A stretch of 64,000 nucleotides of DNA from DATBFG01 sp036558645 (GCA_036558645.1 DATBFG010000048.1:1-64000); one strand, 5' to 3'. Counted from the first letter of the stretch, positions 16,841-26,029 are shown. A program made the numbers and translations. The notes: generated from the letters alone by a model not told the origin.

Positions 16841-17047
16841 GTCTGGCCGGTCGAATCCTCGGACTGCCTTCATCCGCACCGCCTTTCCCGGCTCAGATCG
16901 CTGGTCTCTTGCTGAAAGGTCGTACTTCTTACGAACGTGCGAGGCACACAGAAGTTGCAGTCGTTGTCGCGGGTCATCCAGGAATATCGCTAGTTGATCG
17001 CTCAGGAGCAGGGCGGGCGCATGCTGTTCCAAGTGTGACCCGCGTCA

Positions 17048-20000
17048 TTACGTTCGTTCCACTACGTAGTAAACGGCATAGCTATCAGTATATGGTTCGA
17101 GATATTCGCGCAAGTCGCGTGCGGTACTCACGTCGAGATTCTTCAACCTCCAACGTCCGATGATTGTATCGTTTCCAATGAAGCGCATATCCTGGAGGGT
17201 TGGCGAATCAGGGATGTTCAATGTCACTGTATTTCCCAGCACCACCTTAATGCTGGAGGGATTTGTAACTGTCAGATCCACCTTGGGAGGCTGTGGGTAA
17301 GTCAGCAGAGAGACGTTGGGGTGCTCCAACACAATAAAAGTGCCACTCCACTGTCCTATGACCTGTGACTCAGTAACGCTGGCCGATTCGGGAAGACTCC
17401 GTAATAACTGGTAATCGTCCATCGACATGTAGCGAAAGCCATAGCTATATCGCTCGAGAACAAAAGTGGAAAACTCAAGGCCGTTGGGAAATTCACCCAA
17501 ATGCATCACGCCAATCGCACTGTTGTCATCAATCACCTTTATTGTGTCGTAGACCTGCCTATAGGGATCATTGCGATAGTTTAGGAGCAGGACTTGATCG
17601 CCCTTCCTGAAGTAGCGTCGGTTGTCATCGGGATAGGAAATAACCTTCACAACCGGATCACCGGGCAGGGCATTCAAGTCATAGTTGACTACTCGGCCTG
17701 TTGCAATTCCACCTTGTATTTCATCAAAACGTTTCCAGAAACTCCCGCCGGCAAATAGTTTTCCCCCGTGGATCGCGTTTGCGATCAGACCTGCATTGCG
17801 GGCACGCTCTTCCCATCCAAGTAACCCATCCTTGGCAAACGAGCCCTTCCAAAACAAGTCACGGTTAATTCGATGGTTAGGCAGGTCGACGCTGACGGCC
17901 CGAGTGTTGATGAGTTTCTCCAATCCCAACGTCCGAGCGTCACGAAGGATGCCCTGCAAGTCCGCAGTGGATCTGGTACTGAAGTAGTCAGGAACTGTCG
18001 CGCCCCGCAGCAGTTCGCGTTTGAGGTTTAGTTCCAGCGTGCCGGCATCTGGTGAAAGAGGATCATATTCACGCACTACAAACTGCGCCGTGAAGGCCAG
18101 AAAGCGCATACGCGCCTGGAGTTGCAGGCGCGGGTCATCAGTTCCCGTAACCGTAAATGATCCTAGGAATTCCAGGAAACTCCCCGTGGCCGCCAAGTTT
18201 TCAAATGTGTGGAATTTTAGATAGGCCACTCCGATCGGAGTCAGTTCAGAATCTGCATGGCGATATACCCGTGAGTAGAGAGTGGTATAGTCCTGCAAAA
18301 GCTCTTGAATGGCCTGAATTCCGCCACTCCCATTTCGTTCCATGTATTTTGTTCCCTCAAATACATACCTGTTACCTGGGCCTGCAAGAAATTCGATGTG
18401 GTAACGCATTTCACCTTCGCCAGACGAAGAATCAAGGACCAGGTAGTTGAAACTGCTCACCTGCTCATCTATGGCGTATGTGGCGTGGCCCTTTCCCTCG
18501 AGTGATCCAAAGCTAATGCTGCCAGAGATGCTGGCTTCGTGCTCGAACCCATCGACGAATTCGTTCACGTCCCGTGCCTTGATGTGCAGATTGACGCTGC
18601 ATGTATTCGCCGATTTGTCGCCCGCTGCGGGTAAGAACGTCGTGATGGTGAGATCGCCGTCGTACCCAGGGGGAGGCATCTGGGCCCCTTCGATGTACGC
18701 CCCGTCCATTCGCTCATCAAAGGTAAGGCCGACGCCATCCGGCAAGTTGACATCCAAGAACGGACGCAGCAACAACGCAGTTGGCAATACTGTCTTTGCT
18801 GAGCGGGTTAGAGTGTAATAGAAGCCAAAACTATTCGAGTTCTGTGGCTTGTGAAATATGCCCAGATCAGTACTGGTTCCTAACGGGCTTCCTACGCCAG
18901 AAAATATGCCTGCGATATACTTCCCGACCATGAAATCCTGGCTCACCTTGCGTATCTCGTCGTGAAATGGCGTGAAGTCGTTCAGTTGAAAATGGTCTAC
19001 CGTAAAACTGGGTACGACTAGCCCCTCAAACAATCCGGCAAATTGATATCGACTCTCCAACCGACCATCCGGCTTAAGGTCAAATTCCAGAAAGGCCGCT
19101 GACCCCAGATGATTGTTGTTACTGAGAATGTCCATGCGCCACACGCCGTTCAAGTCCTCTTTTGTAGGTACTGTTCCCGAAGTGAATAGCGCATCGTGAT
19201 CAACGATGGTCATGTCGTCGAATCCGTAAAGCCGTGTCATGGGAAAGGTAAACAAGCGAATTCCATTGGGAAACTCTCCCAGGTAGGCACGTCCAATCAA
19301 CAGGTCCTCGTTTATCTGTTTGAAAATGTCGTAGAAGCCTTGCCAGGGAGGATCAAGATAGCGGAGGAGGATGTATCTACCGGCTTCCAACGTCCCAGTA
19401 TCATGTCCAATCGTAATCTCCTCGAGCGAATTCCTTGCGTTAATGCGACCATCTGTATCGCTTGTGATTCCCGCAACTTTTCCATCTTGCTGGAAGAATC
19501 TCTTCCTGAAGCCAGTAAAGATTGCGGACGACATCGCGTTCAAGATACTGCGTTTCGGGAAGAAACCCTTCCAAAACGTGTCGTTACGAATGGTCTGCGT
19601 GGAGATGTCGATTTCCGGTGCCGCCCCGTTATTGACAAAGCCCGAAAGAGGCAATGTCGAGCAGCGGCGAAACAACTTCTCCAGCTCCGGCTCGGATCGC
19701 TGAATGACGTCCAGCGGATCAAACGCAGAGACGCTCACCTGTAAATTTGGTTGCGGATAGGCGTCCCCATTTAGCTGACGAATCTTGCGTTCAGCAATTC
19801 GCTCGGCAAGAGCCGAAATTGTCAAGAAGGGATTCACGCCCAACGCGCCCGGAATGAGGGAGCCGTCGGCGACGTACAAACCATCATGGACGCTTCCATC
19901 GTTTGCGTAAACACGCCCAAATTCATCTGCAGAACCATGCAGATAATCGTCCCCCATGGGACATCCCCCAAGCGGGTGAGCCGTGATCAGATGCTTAGCA

Positions 20001-21430
20001 TCGAAGACACTCCACGTCGGATTGGATATGAATGATGCTCCCAGCGCACGCGCATGCCGTCGCAACTCCTCGTTCATTCTGGTAAAGACAATTTGTTGTC
20101 CAACCTTGTCCCACTCGATCGTAAGAGTGCCATCCGGATCAAGATCCGTTGAAAAGTTCATGGTTCCCCGTGCATCGTCGAGACCCATTACGAGGTAGAG
20201 CATTGTGTGGTTGAGTGCTCCATCCGGTTCATAGGTAGGATTCGGGTTGAATACCGACAGCAGATCTGTTCTTATTCGCTCTCTTTGCTGATCTGCGTTG
20301 GCGACAGTAGTAGGTTCGCCCTGAACTGCAGCAAAAACAGCCTTTGCTGCCTGCACGTAAGCGCTTGGGAACGAAAAGTCTTCGACTGCAATCCGTTGTT
20401 CCAGCGGTCCACCTGGGTTGTATCGTACCGCTCCAACAATCGATGGTCCTGGAGGATTTGCTTGGCCGGGGGCGGCGGTTCGCCTCCCATATCCTAAAAC
20501 GTCGGTTCTTGTATTCCCGTTATATGCCAACCCGAAGAAGTCGCCATTGCCACTGAAGCGCGTACCAAGGACCGGGGAAACCTTCAATCCCTTTGACTCT
20601 GAACGCAAAAGAATCCCGGTCGAATTTACTGACCCTGCAGACAGGATCACATTTCGTGCATCGATCTCGAAAGAATCTTGGTCGAGCAAGCCATTAATGT
20701 GTGTGCCGTGAACTCTCCAGCCTCCACCCCCCAACTTTTCCACCCATTCGACTTCCGCATGGGTAAAGATGTCAGTTCCGTTCTTGGCAGCTTCAGGCAG
20801 GTAATTCATGTACAACGTGTTCTTCGCACCGATGTTGCAACCCGTGACGCAGTCTCCACATTCGGTGCAAGGATGCTGCACCATCCCATGAGGATTTGGC
20901 CCATCGATATGAAAGTTGACTGCTACATTTAAGGACGTTGCATTTTGCCCCAGCTGGACCGCTCGAGCCTCGAGGGCCCGAACTTTGGACAAGAGACTCG
21001 CATTATGGACAGGCAATGCACCGAGCATCGACCTTGCGCGCTCGTAATAGTTCATCAGCTCGGGATACTTTATGTTCTTCGGCCACACCTCCAGATCGAA
21101 GAGGTCGGCATCAGGAATGATTGCTACATTAGCGTTTATCAGAGAGGTACCACCGAGCCCACATCCCTTGATGATAGAGATGTCTTGATAATTCAGGAAT
21201 TCGTAGAGACCAAGGGGGTTTAAGTCAGTCCGAGCATTCGTTAGAATGCCCGGGACATCGTCGGGAAACTCGCCTACGACCCATTCCTTGCCACGCTCTA
21301 GAATGCAAACAGAATGCGGATGTTGAATCGCGGCCGAAATTCGCGCTGCCGTGATCGCTCCGCCGTAACCTGATCCTACGATGACAAATTCATAGCTGTT
21401 CCTGTGCTGGTCCCACGGAATAGAGAGCAT
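17048..21430 (-). CDS. Giant GMC oxidoreductase (cholesterol-oxidase-like) with duplicated C-terminal domains
   Basis: GGAGG lies 6 bases before ATG 21430. The 1460 residues divide clearly. Residues 1-560 are a GMC flavoenzyme: FAD-binding VIVGSGYGGA (about 17-25), the GCGLGGTSLINANV strand (89-102), a Cys cluster CTECGDCVTGC (188-198, CX2CX2CX3C), HPLGGCPMGDD and the C-terminal GVNPFLTISALAER. By family it oxidises an alcohol or sterol-like substrate. Residues from about 590 carry a domain with FWKGFFPK and LGEFPNG; a middle beta-rich domain follows (MDGAYIEGAQMPPPGYDG, MRYHIEFLAGPGNRYVFEGT); then a second copy of the first domain appears (LFWKGSFAKDG, LGEFPNG, about 1170-1400). No signal peptide is visible. 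It is 87 bases downstream of its partner gene, in one operon. Confidence 0.85.
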   Translation of the reverse strand: MLSIPWDQHRNSYEFVIVGSGYGGAITAARISAAIQHPHSVCILERGKEWVVGEFPDDVPGILTNARTDLNPLGLYEFLNYQDISIIKGCGLGGTSLINANVAIIPDADLFDLEVWPKNIKYPELMNYYERARSMLGALPVHNASLLSKVRALEARAVQLGQNATSLNVAVNFHIDGPNPHGMVQHPCTECGDCVTGCNIGAKNTLYMNYLPEAAKNGTDIFTHAEVEWVEKLGGGGWRVHGTHINGLLDQDSFEIDARNVILSAGSVNSTGILLRSESKGLKVSPVLGTRFSGNGDFFGLAYNGNTRTDVLGYGRRTAAPGQANPPGPSIVGAVRYNPGGPLEQRIAVEDFSFPSAYVQAAKAVFAAVQGEPTTVANADQQRERIRTDLLSVFNPNPTYEPDGALNHTMLYLVMGLDDARGTMNFSTDLDPDGTLTIEWDKVGQQIVFTRMNEELRRHARALGASFISNPTWSVFDAKHLITAHPLGGCPMGDDYLHGSADEFGRVYANDGSVHDGLYVADGSLIPGALGVNPFLTISALAERIAERKIRQLNGDAYPQPNLQVSVSAFDPLDVIQRSEPELEKLFRRCSTLPLSGFVNNGAAPEIDISTQTIRNDTFWKGFFPKRSILNAMSSAIFTGFRKRFFQQDGKVAGITSDTDGRINARNSLEEITIGHDTGTLEAGRYILLRYLDPPWQGFYDIFKQINEDLLIGRAYLGEFPNGIRLFTFPMTRLYGFDDMTIVDHDALFTSGTVPTKEDLNGVWRMDILSNNNHLGSAAFLEFDLKPDGRLESRYQFAGLFEGLVVPSFTVDHFQLNDFTPFHDEIRKVSQDFMVGKYIAGIFSGVGSPLGTSTDLGIFHKPQNSNSFGFYYTLTRSAKTVLPTALLLRPFLDVNLPDGVGLTFDERMDGAYIEGAQMPPPGYDGDLTITTFLPAAGDKSANTCSVNLHIKARDVNEFVDGFEHEASISGSISFGSLEGKGHATYAIDEQVSSFNYLVLDSSSGEGEMRYHIEFLAGPGNRYVFEGTKYMERNGSGGIQAIQELLQDYTTLYSRVYRHADSELTPIGVAYLKFHTFENLAATGSFLEFLGSFTVTGTDDPRLQLQARMRFLAFTAQFVVREYDPLSPDAGTLELNLKRELLRGATVPDYFSTRSTADLQGILRDARTLGLEKLINTRAVSVDLPNHRINRDLFWKGSFAKDGLLGWEERARNAGLIANAIHGGKLFAGGSFWKRFDEIQGGIATGRVVNYDLNALPGDPVVKVISYPDDNRRYFRKGDQVLLLNYRNDPYRQVYDTIKVIDDNSAIGVMHLGEFPNGLEFSTFVLERYSYGFRYMSMDDYQLLRSLPESASVTESQVIGQWSGTFIVLEHPNVSLLTYPQPPKVDLTVTNPSSIKVVLGNTVTLNIPDSPTLQDMRFIGNDTIIGRWRLKNLDVSTARDLREYLEPYTDSYAVYYVVERT

Positions 21431-21517
21431 ATTTCCTCCAGTGTGAAGCTGCCGAAGGGCCGGTGACGCGAGAAAGAAGTGGCTGGGTTGTTCATGTTCC
21501 CCTGAGATCCGAATAGA

Positions 21518-22468
21518 TCAACCCTTTTCAATCGTGTACGGTGGATCGAACTCGGGAACTCCGGCATGTCTCCCGGCAATCCAACGCAGGGAGTACACGG
21601 TTCTCGGATCTGTCACCCCTCCACTAAGTTTGTTGGCTAGAACCTCCAAGAGGGCATGGGCGCCAAAGTCTCGATAATAGTCGATATCGGGCTCAACAAG
21701 GACGCATTCAGTGTTGCCAATCGTGCGGACATCTCCCTCGTGGAAAGTCAACTGTAGGTTTGCCTCGCCGAACTGAATCTGCTTAAAGCTACTTGTCGCG
21801 CCGGGATGAAAAAACGCCGGCCCGATTTCTGGCGCAAATATGTTTTGCTGAGCTGCGATCCTTACCTGGTTGAGAAGAGCCTTGTCGGCGTAAGCAAAAA
21901 AACGATCCTGTGCGAGAGAATCTTCCCACTTGATCTCTTTTAGGTAGTCCAACGGTGTGCCGATCGGTAGGTGAATCTGCTCCATCGCGGTCGTCAAATT
22001 AAAAAAGCCTGCAAGACTTAGAGGCTTGTTGGACATAACCTCTTCGTACCGCGCTTGACCGGCTTTTTTGGACACACCCCCACTAAGAAGGCCAAACACC
22101 TTAGGGCGCGTCTGCCTAAGAACCGACCACTCTGCATTCGCAAAGTTAAATTGACAGGTCGTGGGTAGCAGCATCAGATCAACTGTAGCTAAGACCTTTG
22201 GGGAGACCTTTACTGGGGTAAAGCCCGCCTGGTGGTAGTCGTCCAGAGATACGATGACTGTGTAGTTATCGCCGAAATTGTCATAGAAAGGCAACCCAGT
22301 CGCGAATAGTGATGGTTTCACACTGAAATGCGTCGTAATCTGTTTCTGATTTCCGTCAATAACTCTGTAAAGCAAATCCTCTGTAGGCACAATTGGCTGA
22401 CGAGTACCGTCGAAAACATTCACCATCATGTCCGCTGTGGCCGTTACGCCACTTGCCGGTGTGGCCAT
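21518..22468 (-). CDS. Hypothetical protein, partner of the GMC oxidoreductase
   Basis: GGAGG five bases before ATG 22468 sets the start (316 residues). No signal peptide. The N-terminal 100 residues look like a beta-sandwich (MMVNVFDGTRQPIVPTEDLL, YTVIVSLDDYHQAGFTPVKV). The rest is mixed: GQARYEEVMSNKPLSLAGFF, then LTTAMEQIHLPIGTPLDYLK, then a strand-rich end with LQLTFHEGDVRTIG and ECVLVEPDIDYYRDFGAHAL. The family was not recognised. It is immediately upstream of, and surely co-transcribed with, the giant GMC gene, so a role in handling or delivering that enzyme's substrate is plausible but only inferred from position. Confidence 0.75.
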   Translation of the reverse strand: MATPASGVTATADMMVNVFDGTRQPIVPTEDLLYRVIDGNQKQITTHFSVKPSLFATGLPFYDNFGDNYTVIVSLDDYHQAGFTPVKVSPKVLATVDLMLLPTTCQFNFANAEWSVLRQTRPKVFGLLSGGVSKKAGQARYEEVMSNKPLSLAGFFNLTTAMEQIHLPIGTPLDYLKEIKWEDSLAQDRFFAYADKALLNQVRIAAQQNIFAPEIGPAFFHPGATSSFKQIQFGEANLQLTFHEGDVRTIGNTECVLVEPDIDYYRDFGAHALLEVLANKLSGGVTDPRTVYSLRWIAGRHAGVPEFDPPYTIEKG

Positions 22469-23215
22469 ACATGCCTCCAATCCCTTCGTACACGCTGCGT
22501 TATATATGCAATCTGAATCATTGACTCCGAGCCAGGACTCCTGAACGGTCTTGCCCGGTAAGGCTCATGTTCACCCGCATTCTTACCGATGCACATGACG
22601 AGCAGTTCCAAGCCTCAAGAAAGCCCATGTCTAGGCTTGTGAATTCCTCTCGGACGATTGTGATCCCACTTTGGCCGGGGCGTACACCGTGGGTAGAACT
22701 CAACCTTTGAAGGCCGATGTCGTTCTGGTGGACTCATCAAAGACAGCTGCGACCAGAGTCTGCCATCGCGATCACTAGTAGTCAATTGTAAAACGGTCTC
22801 ACGAATTGCTGAAACTCGCCAGCAGTCGCTTAGCGGCGGCGAGGGCAAAAATTGTAGGATTCAAGCAGTGCGCCAAACGATGTCGCTAAATGGTCGAAAC
22901 TGCGGTTTCCTTCGGTGTCGGTCAGGCCCGTGGCTTAGCCTCACGCTTCCTCGTAGCCTGGAGACCAATTTTGCGCGTATTCCGCTAGCTAAGCTGGGCT
23001 TCTCCGGCAACACCGTGCTGATCTTTTGCTTAACCAAGACGTTCGAGGGCGATGTCGAGAGAGTATGGACCCAGCGAACCGACTTTTTCGAACGAATATG
23101 AAACTGGCTGACCAGCAACAGCTTCGATGAACGCGTCGTTGGTTGGGCAATGGCTTTTCCGCTTGCACCATCACACTCTGCCTAACTTAGGAGGCCATCC
23201 TGACTCTCAAGCTCT
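22469..23215. other. Intergenic stretch, no recognisable gene
   Basis: About 750 bases. Several short frames are open on both strands (for example minus 23118-22861) but none reads like a known family or has a good start. Probably decayed DNA between the GMC operon and the hydrolase cassette. Confidence 0.4.
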
Positions 23216-23261
23216 GAATCTGTGATCCGTTCGTGATCCGTTAGCGTGAACTACCATGTAC
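23216..23261 (+). repeat. 46-bp direct repeat, copy 1
   Basis: GAATCTGTGATCCGTTCGTG is followed by ATCCGTTAGC and ends CTACCATGTAC. It matches 40 of 46 bases with 24288-24333. It holds a tandem GTGATCCGTT unit and includes the last codons and stop of the hydrolase gene. Confidence 0.7.
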
Positions 23262-24125
23262 GGATAAGAGGTTACCCTTAACGTGCTGATCTAGAAATGT
23301 GAAGACATCGTCTTCCCATGCAGGAATGTTTTCGTACAGCAGGTTGTGACCATCGTCCGAGGTCAGACCTACTTTAGGATAGATTTTCAAAGAGTGCGGT
23401 TTGTGGAGGCGTTCGAGTTCTTCCGCCATAGAACGCCCGGCAGCCGTGCTGTAGTCGTTCTCTGCATGGATCAGCATTATCGGTGCATTCGTCTTGCGAA
23501 CGGCAATAAGCAAACGGTCGCGCAGCTCAGCAGAGCGTTCCCAAGAACCAGCAGCGGCTGCGAAGGTGACCACGGCACGGATCGTGCTATCGTGCTCACT
23601 CGCGAGCAAAGTGAGCGATCCACCAAAGGAGTTGCCAGCGACAGCGATGCGGTGAATATCAATCCCCGGTACGGTTTTCAGGAATGCTAGTGCTGCCAAT
23701 ACATCATCGATCTGATCGGTGGTCATCAGCTTGAACTGTAGGTGTAGGCGGGCATCTCTGCCTTTTTCTTTTTCCTCACGAAGAAGGACATCCTGCATGA
23801 AGGGGGCCCGATCAGCGGAAGGACCGTGGCCACGGCGAAACGGATAAAGAAACGCATAGCCATGCTTAATGAAAAAAGGCGCAAGGATGTCGGCTGACTC
23901 GGTGATTTGCATCCCTGCAGTAAGGTCGGCCTTCTCGCCACCCGAGCCATGACTGAACAATACGGCCGGGAAGGGGCCGGGCCCCGCTGGTTTCCAAAGG
24001 TACGCTTTGAGATGCAGCGTTCCGCTTGGAAACTCCACCGTTTGGGGGATTATCTGGTCCTTAGTCTGGGCGAGAATCGCAACGGAAAGAAGCAGCAGCA
24101 GCGCGGGCAGATATTGGCTTTTCAT
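23241..24125 (-). CDS. Secreted alpha/beta hydrolase (dienelactone-hydrolase-like)
   Basis: From ATG 24125 the 294-residue protein opens with a signal peptide (YLPALLLLLSVAILAQT); the TTG at 24152 only adds a polar lead. The fold is clear: oxyanion-hole strand FPAVLFSHGSGG, nucleophile elbow AVAGNSFGGSLTLLA (Ser in GNSFGG), Asp in LIHAENDYST, and His in TSDDGHNLLYEN. The order and spacing fit dienelactone-hydrolase or acyl-peptidase-like enzymes, acting here outside the cytoplasm on an unknown ester or amide. The last codons lie inside a 46-bp direct repeat whose second copy is about 160 bases upstream of the gene, so the gene is bracketed like a cassette. Confidence 0.87.
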   Translation of the reverse strand: MKSQYLPALLLLLSVAILAQTKDQIIPQTVEFPSGTLHLKAYLWKPAGPGPFPAVLFSHGSGGEKADLTAGMQITESADILAPFFIKHGYAFLYPFRRGHGPSADRAPFMQDVLLREEKEKGRDARLHLQFKLMTTDQIDDVLAALAFLKTVPGIDIHRIAVAGNSFGGSLTLLASEHDSTIRAVVTFAAAAGSWERSAELRDRLLIAVRKTNAPIMLIHAENDYSTAAGRSMAEELERLHKPHSLKIYPKVGLTSDDGHNLLYENIPAWEDDVFTFLDQHVKGNLLSVHGSSR

Positions 24126-24287
24126 ATTTTCATCCACGCGCAAAATATACAAGCAAACTTCCGTTCAGGAGACGTGGATACTAGGCCCTGAGTGAATCGA
24201 CGATTACGCGCATTGACCGACGAAGAGTGCCAGATCGTCCCGCTCGGATGGGGTATCTAAAGATTGGGTCGCTGCCCTGTCACGGCG

Positions 24288-24333
24288 GAATCTGTGGTCC
24301 GTTCGTGATCCGTTAGCACTGCCTACCATGTAC
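24288..24333 (+). repeat. 46-bp direct repeat, copy 2
   Basis: GAATCTGTGGTCCGTTCGTG is followed by ATCCGTTAGC and ends CTACCATGTAC. The six differences from copy 1 are one at position 10 and a block of five at positions 31-35. Confidence 0.7.
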
Positions 24334-24392
24334 TGAGAGCGCGTTGCATTGCCAGCCGTGCTCTGCAAGTCCTTGCGTTTACGTTTGAACGC

Positions 24393-24419
24393 GGATTCGA
24401 GTCCTACCTGAGGAGCCAT
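24393..24419 (+). repeat. tRNA(Asn)-like 3' end, copy B (att-like)
   Basis: All 27 bases match copy A at 13545-13571, in the same orientation. The five bases before the T-loop (GCGGA) no longer pair with CCTAC, so this is a fragment and not the end of a complete tRNA. Confidence 0.65.
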
Positions 24420-24516
24420 ATTTTCAGGCCGTTCACTGGCTTGCTTATAACGGCATTTGCCGGTGCTGTTCTCTATCCCGCAACATCCAACCGTGTGCAT
24501 ACGAGTTTAGGGATCA

Positions 24517-25011
24517 TTAGCTAAGAGCCTTCCGCAGGTATCCCGCCACGTCGCCTACGAATCGATGTACCGACACCTCCGCGATGCGGTGTCCAACTAT
24601 CGCGTTCATGGTTTTTCCCACAGCGCCTAAGGGAGGCTTATAAACGCCGGAGAAATCCAACTGGGTTTCGGTCGTAGTCAGGGGATACACGGAAAGCTCG
24701 CCCTTCATAAGAGGGAACAACCGTGGCATTTTTGCGGCTTTCCATTCCAGAGTTAGCTTCGTGGTGGGTACTGACCCGGAACGAGAAAGTTTTTCTTCGA
24801 AGCGCTTGACATCAATCTTGATGTCGGTCTTGACTCCGATTCCCGCAAAATCCACGCGCAGTTCCGCCGCTACCGATTCAGCCCGGGATGCGGCAGTCTT
24901 CGTCGCGGATTGGAATACGATGACGGCGTTCTGTTTCAAGGCATCGCGGACACGTACGTAAGGATGGTTCACATAGTCGTAGCAGCGAATCTTGCGCCCT
25001 TTGTCCTTCAA
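24517..25011 (-). CDS. START-like (SRPBCC) hypothetical protein
   Basis: TTG 25011 is preceded by GGAG at five bases, so it is a reasonable start for a 164-residue protein; no ATG lies in a better place. The order of strands and helices, with TTKLTLEWKAAKMPRLFP followed by MKGELSVYPLTTTETQLDFS, then GVYKPPLGAVGKTMNAIVGH and a C-terminal helix RFVGDVAGYLRKAL, fits the START-like helix-grip fold used to bind hydrophobic ligands. The exact family is not identified. It is divergent from the succinate dehydrogenase operon, sharing a 241-base upstream region with it. Confidence 0.7.
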   Translation of the reverse strand: MKDKGRKIRCYDYVNHPYVRVRDALKQNAVIVFQSATKTAASRAESVAAELRVDFAGIGVKTDIKIDVKRFEEKLSRSGSVPTTKLTLEWKAAKMPRLFPLMKGELSVYPLTTTETQLDFSGVYKPPLGAVGKTMNAIVGHRIAEVSVHRFVGDVAGYLRKALS

Positions 25012-25252
25012 TGTCGCTCCATCAAAATCACCATGCCATCGAACCCCGAAACTTTACCACAGCACCGCCATATCCAAGGCGTAGTAACTAATCTTCTGAT
25101 TCGCGCCCAGCGTTCATTCACGGCTTATGAATTGTTGCGTGCGCTTCCAACACTGAAGGTGAGTTTGCTTGTATGATGTCTACCGCCTGCAAGGGCAGAC
25201 GGGCAGCAGTTTGACCGCACCGCGACTGAAGTGCGCGAAGCGAGGAGGCCCG

Positions 25253-26029
25253 ATGTCTCACATTGACGTCCCACTGTCCCGCTCCGGGTTTGGACAAACG
25301 AAGCGCGCAGACCGCTGGTGGATACAGCCGCTGGCGGTGTTCCTCGGATTGTCTGCTTTCATTATTTATGCCACGTGGGCGGCCTTCCAGGGACAGCACT
25401 ATCGCTTTGGACCTTATCTTTCGCCTTTTTATTCCCCGGAGTTATTTGGCCCGAATGAGGGCTGGTTTGGTTCCAGGCCAGAGTGGATGCCCGCGTGGGT
25501 AACAGCCGCGATGCTCATTCTTTGGGCGCCGGGTGGGTTTCGAGTGACTTGTTACTATTATCGCGGCGCATACTACAAAGCCTTTTGGGCCGACCCCCCT
25601 TCCTGCACCGTAGGCGAACCGCGAAAGAAATACCTCGGCGAGCGATCTTTTCCTCTGATCCTTCAAAACGTCCACCGCTATTTTCTTTACTTCGCCCTAG
25701 TGTTTCTGGTCATTCTGGCGCGCGACGCGTGGGACGCATTCTGGTTCGACGGGCAGTTCGGCGTCGGCCTCGGAACTCTCGTTCTGTTGTCGAATCTCGT
25801 GATGCTCAGTTGCTATACCTTCAGTTGCCACTCTCTTCGTCATCTGGTCGGTGGTTTTCGCGATCGTCTGGCCGGTGCTCCAGCACGAAGGCGAGTCTAC
25901 GACTGTGTGAGTTGCCTGAACCGGCGCCACATGCTGTTTGCCTGGTGCAGTCTTTTCACCGTCGGATTTTCCGATCTTTATGTGCGGTTGTGCTCTATGG
26001 GAGTGTGGAGCGACTGGAGGATCTTTTAG
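25253..26029 (+). CDS. sdhC: Succinate dehydrogenase membrane subunit (single polypeptide)
   Basis: GAGGAGG five bases before ATG 25253 sets the start (258 residues). Membrane helices are visible at about residues 28-46, 82-98, 139-160, 172-195 and 223-243. Conserved features match the one-chain membrane subunit of mycobacterial Sdh1-type enzymes: VTCYYYRGAYYKAFWADPPS followed by CTVGEPRKKYLGE, QNVHRYFLYFA, and CYTFSCHSLRHLVGG, with a further CVSCLNRRH. This subunit anchors the enzyme and passes electrons to quinone. The many Cys and His residues are unusual for a heme b anchor (see findings). Its stop codon overlaps the GTG start of sdhA by one base, so the genes are translationally coupled. 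Confidence 0.85.
   Translation: MSHIDVPLSRSGFGQTKRADRWWIQPLAVFLGLSAFIIYATWAAFQGQHYRFGPYLSPFYSPELFGPNEGWFGSRPEWMPAWVTAAMLILWAPGGFRVTCYYYRGAYYKAFWADPPSCTVGEPRKKYLGERSFPLILQNVHRYFLYFALVFLVILARDAWDAFWFDGQFGVGLGTLVLLSNLVMLSCYTFSCHSLRHLVGGFRDRLAGAPARRRVYDCVSCLNRRHMLFAWCSLFTVGFSDLYVRLCSMGVWSDWRIF

Larger units (their letters stand above)
24126..24516. other. Upstream region of the hydrolase with two kinds of repeat
   Basis: No gene is seen in these 390 bases. They hold the second 46-bp repeat (24288) and tRNA-end copy B (24393), described separately. Confidence 0.5.

Noticed and set aside
23216..24333. The 46-bp repeats as integron attC sites
   Set aside because: They contain GTTAG but not the paired RYYYAAC and GTTRRRY cores, and no foldback structure of attC type is visible.
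25483..26028. A long upstream extension of the sdhA frame through the sdhC gene
   Set aside because: The extension is Arg/Ser-rich and unlike any protein; sdhC fills the same DNA in another frame, and GTG 26029 has a ribosome binding site and overlaps the sdhC stop.
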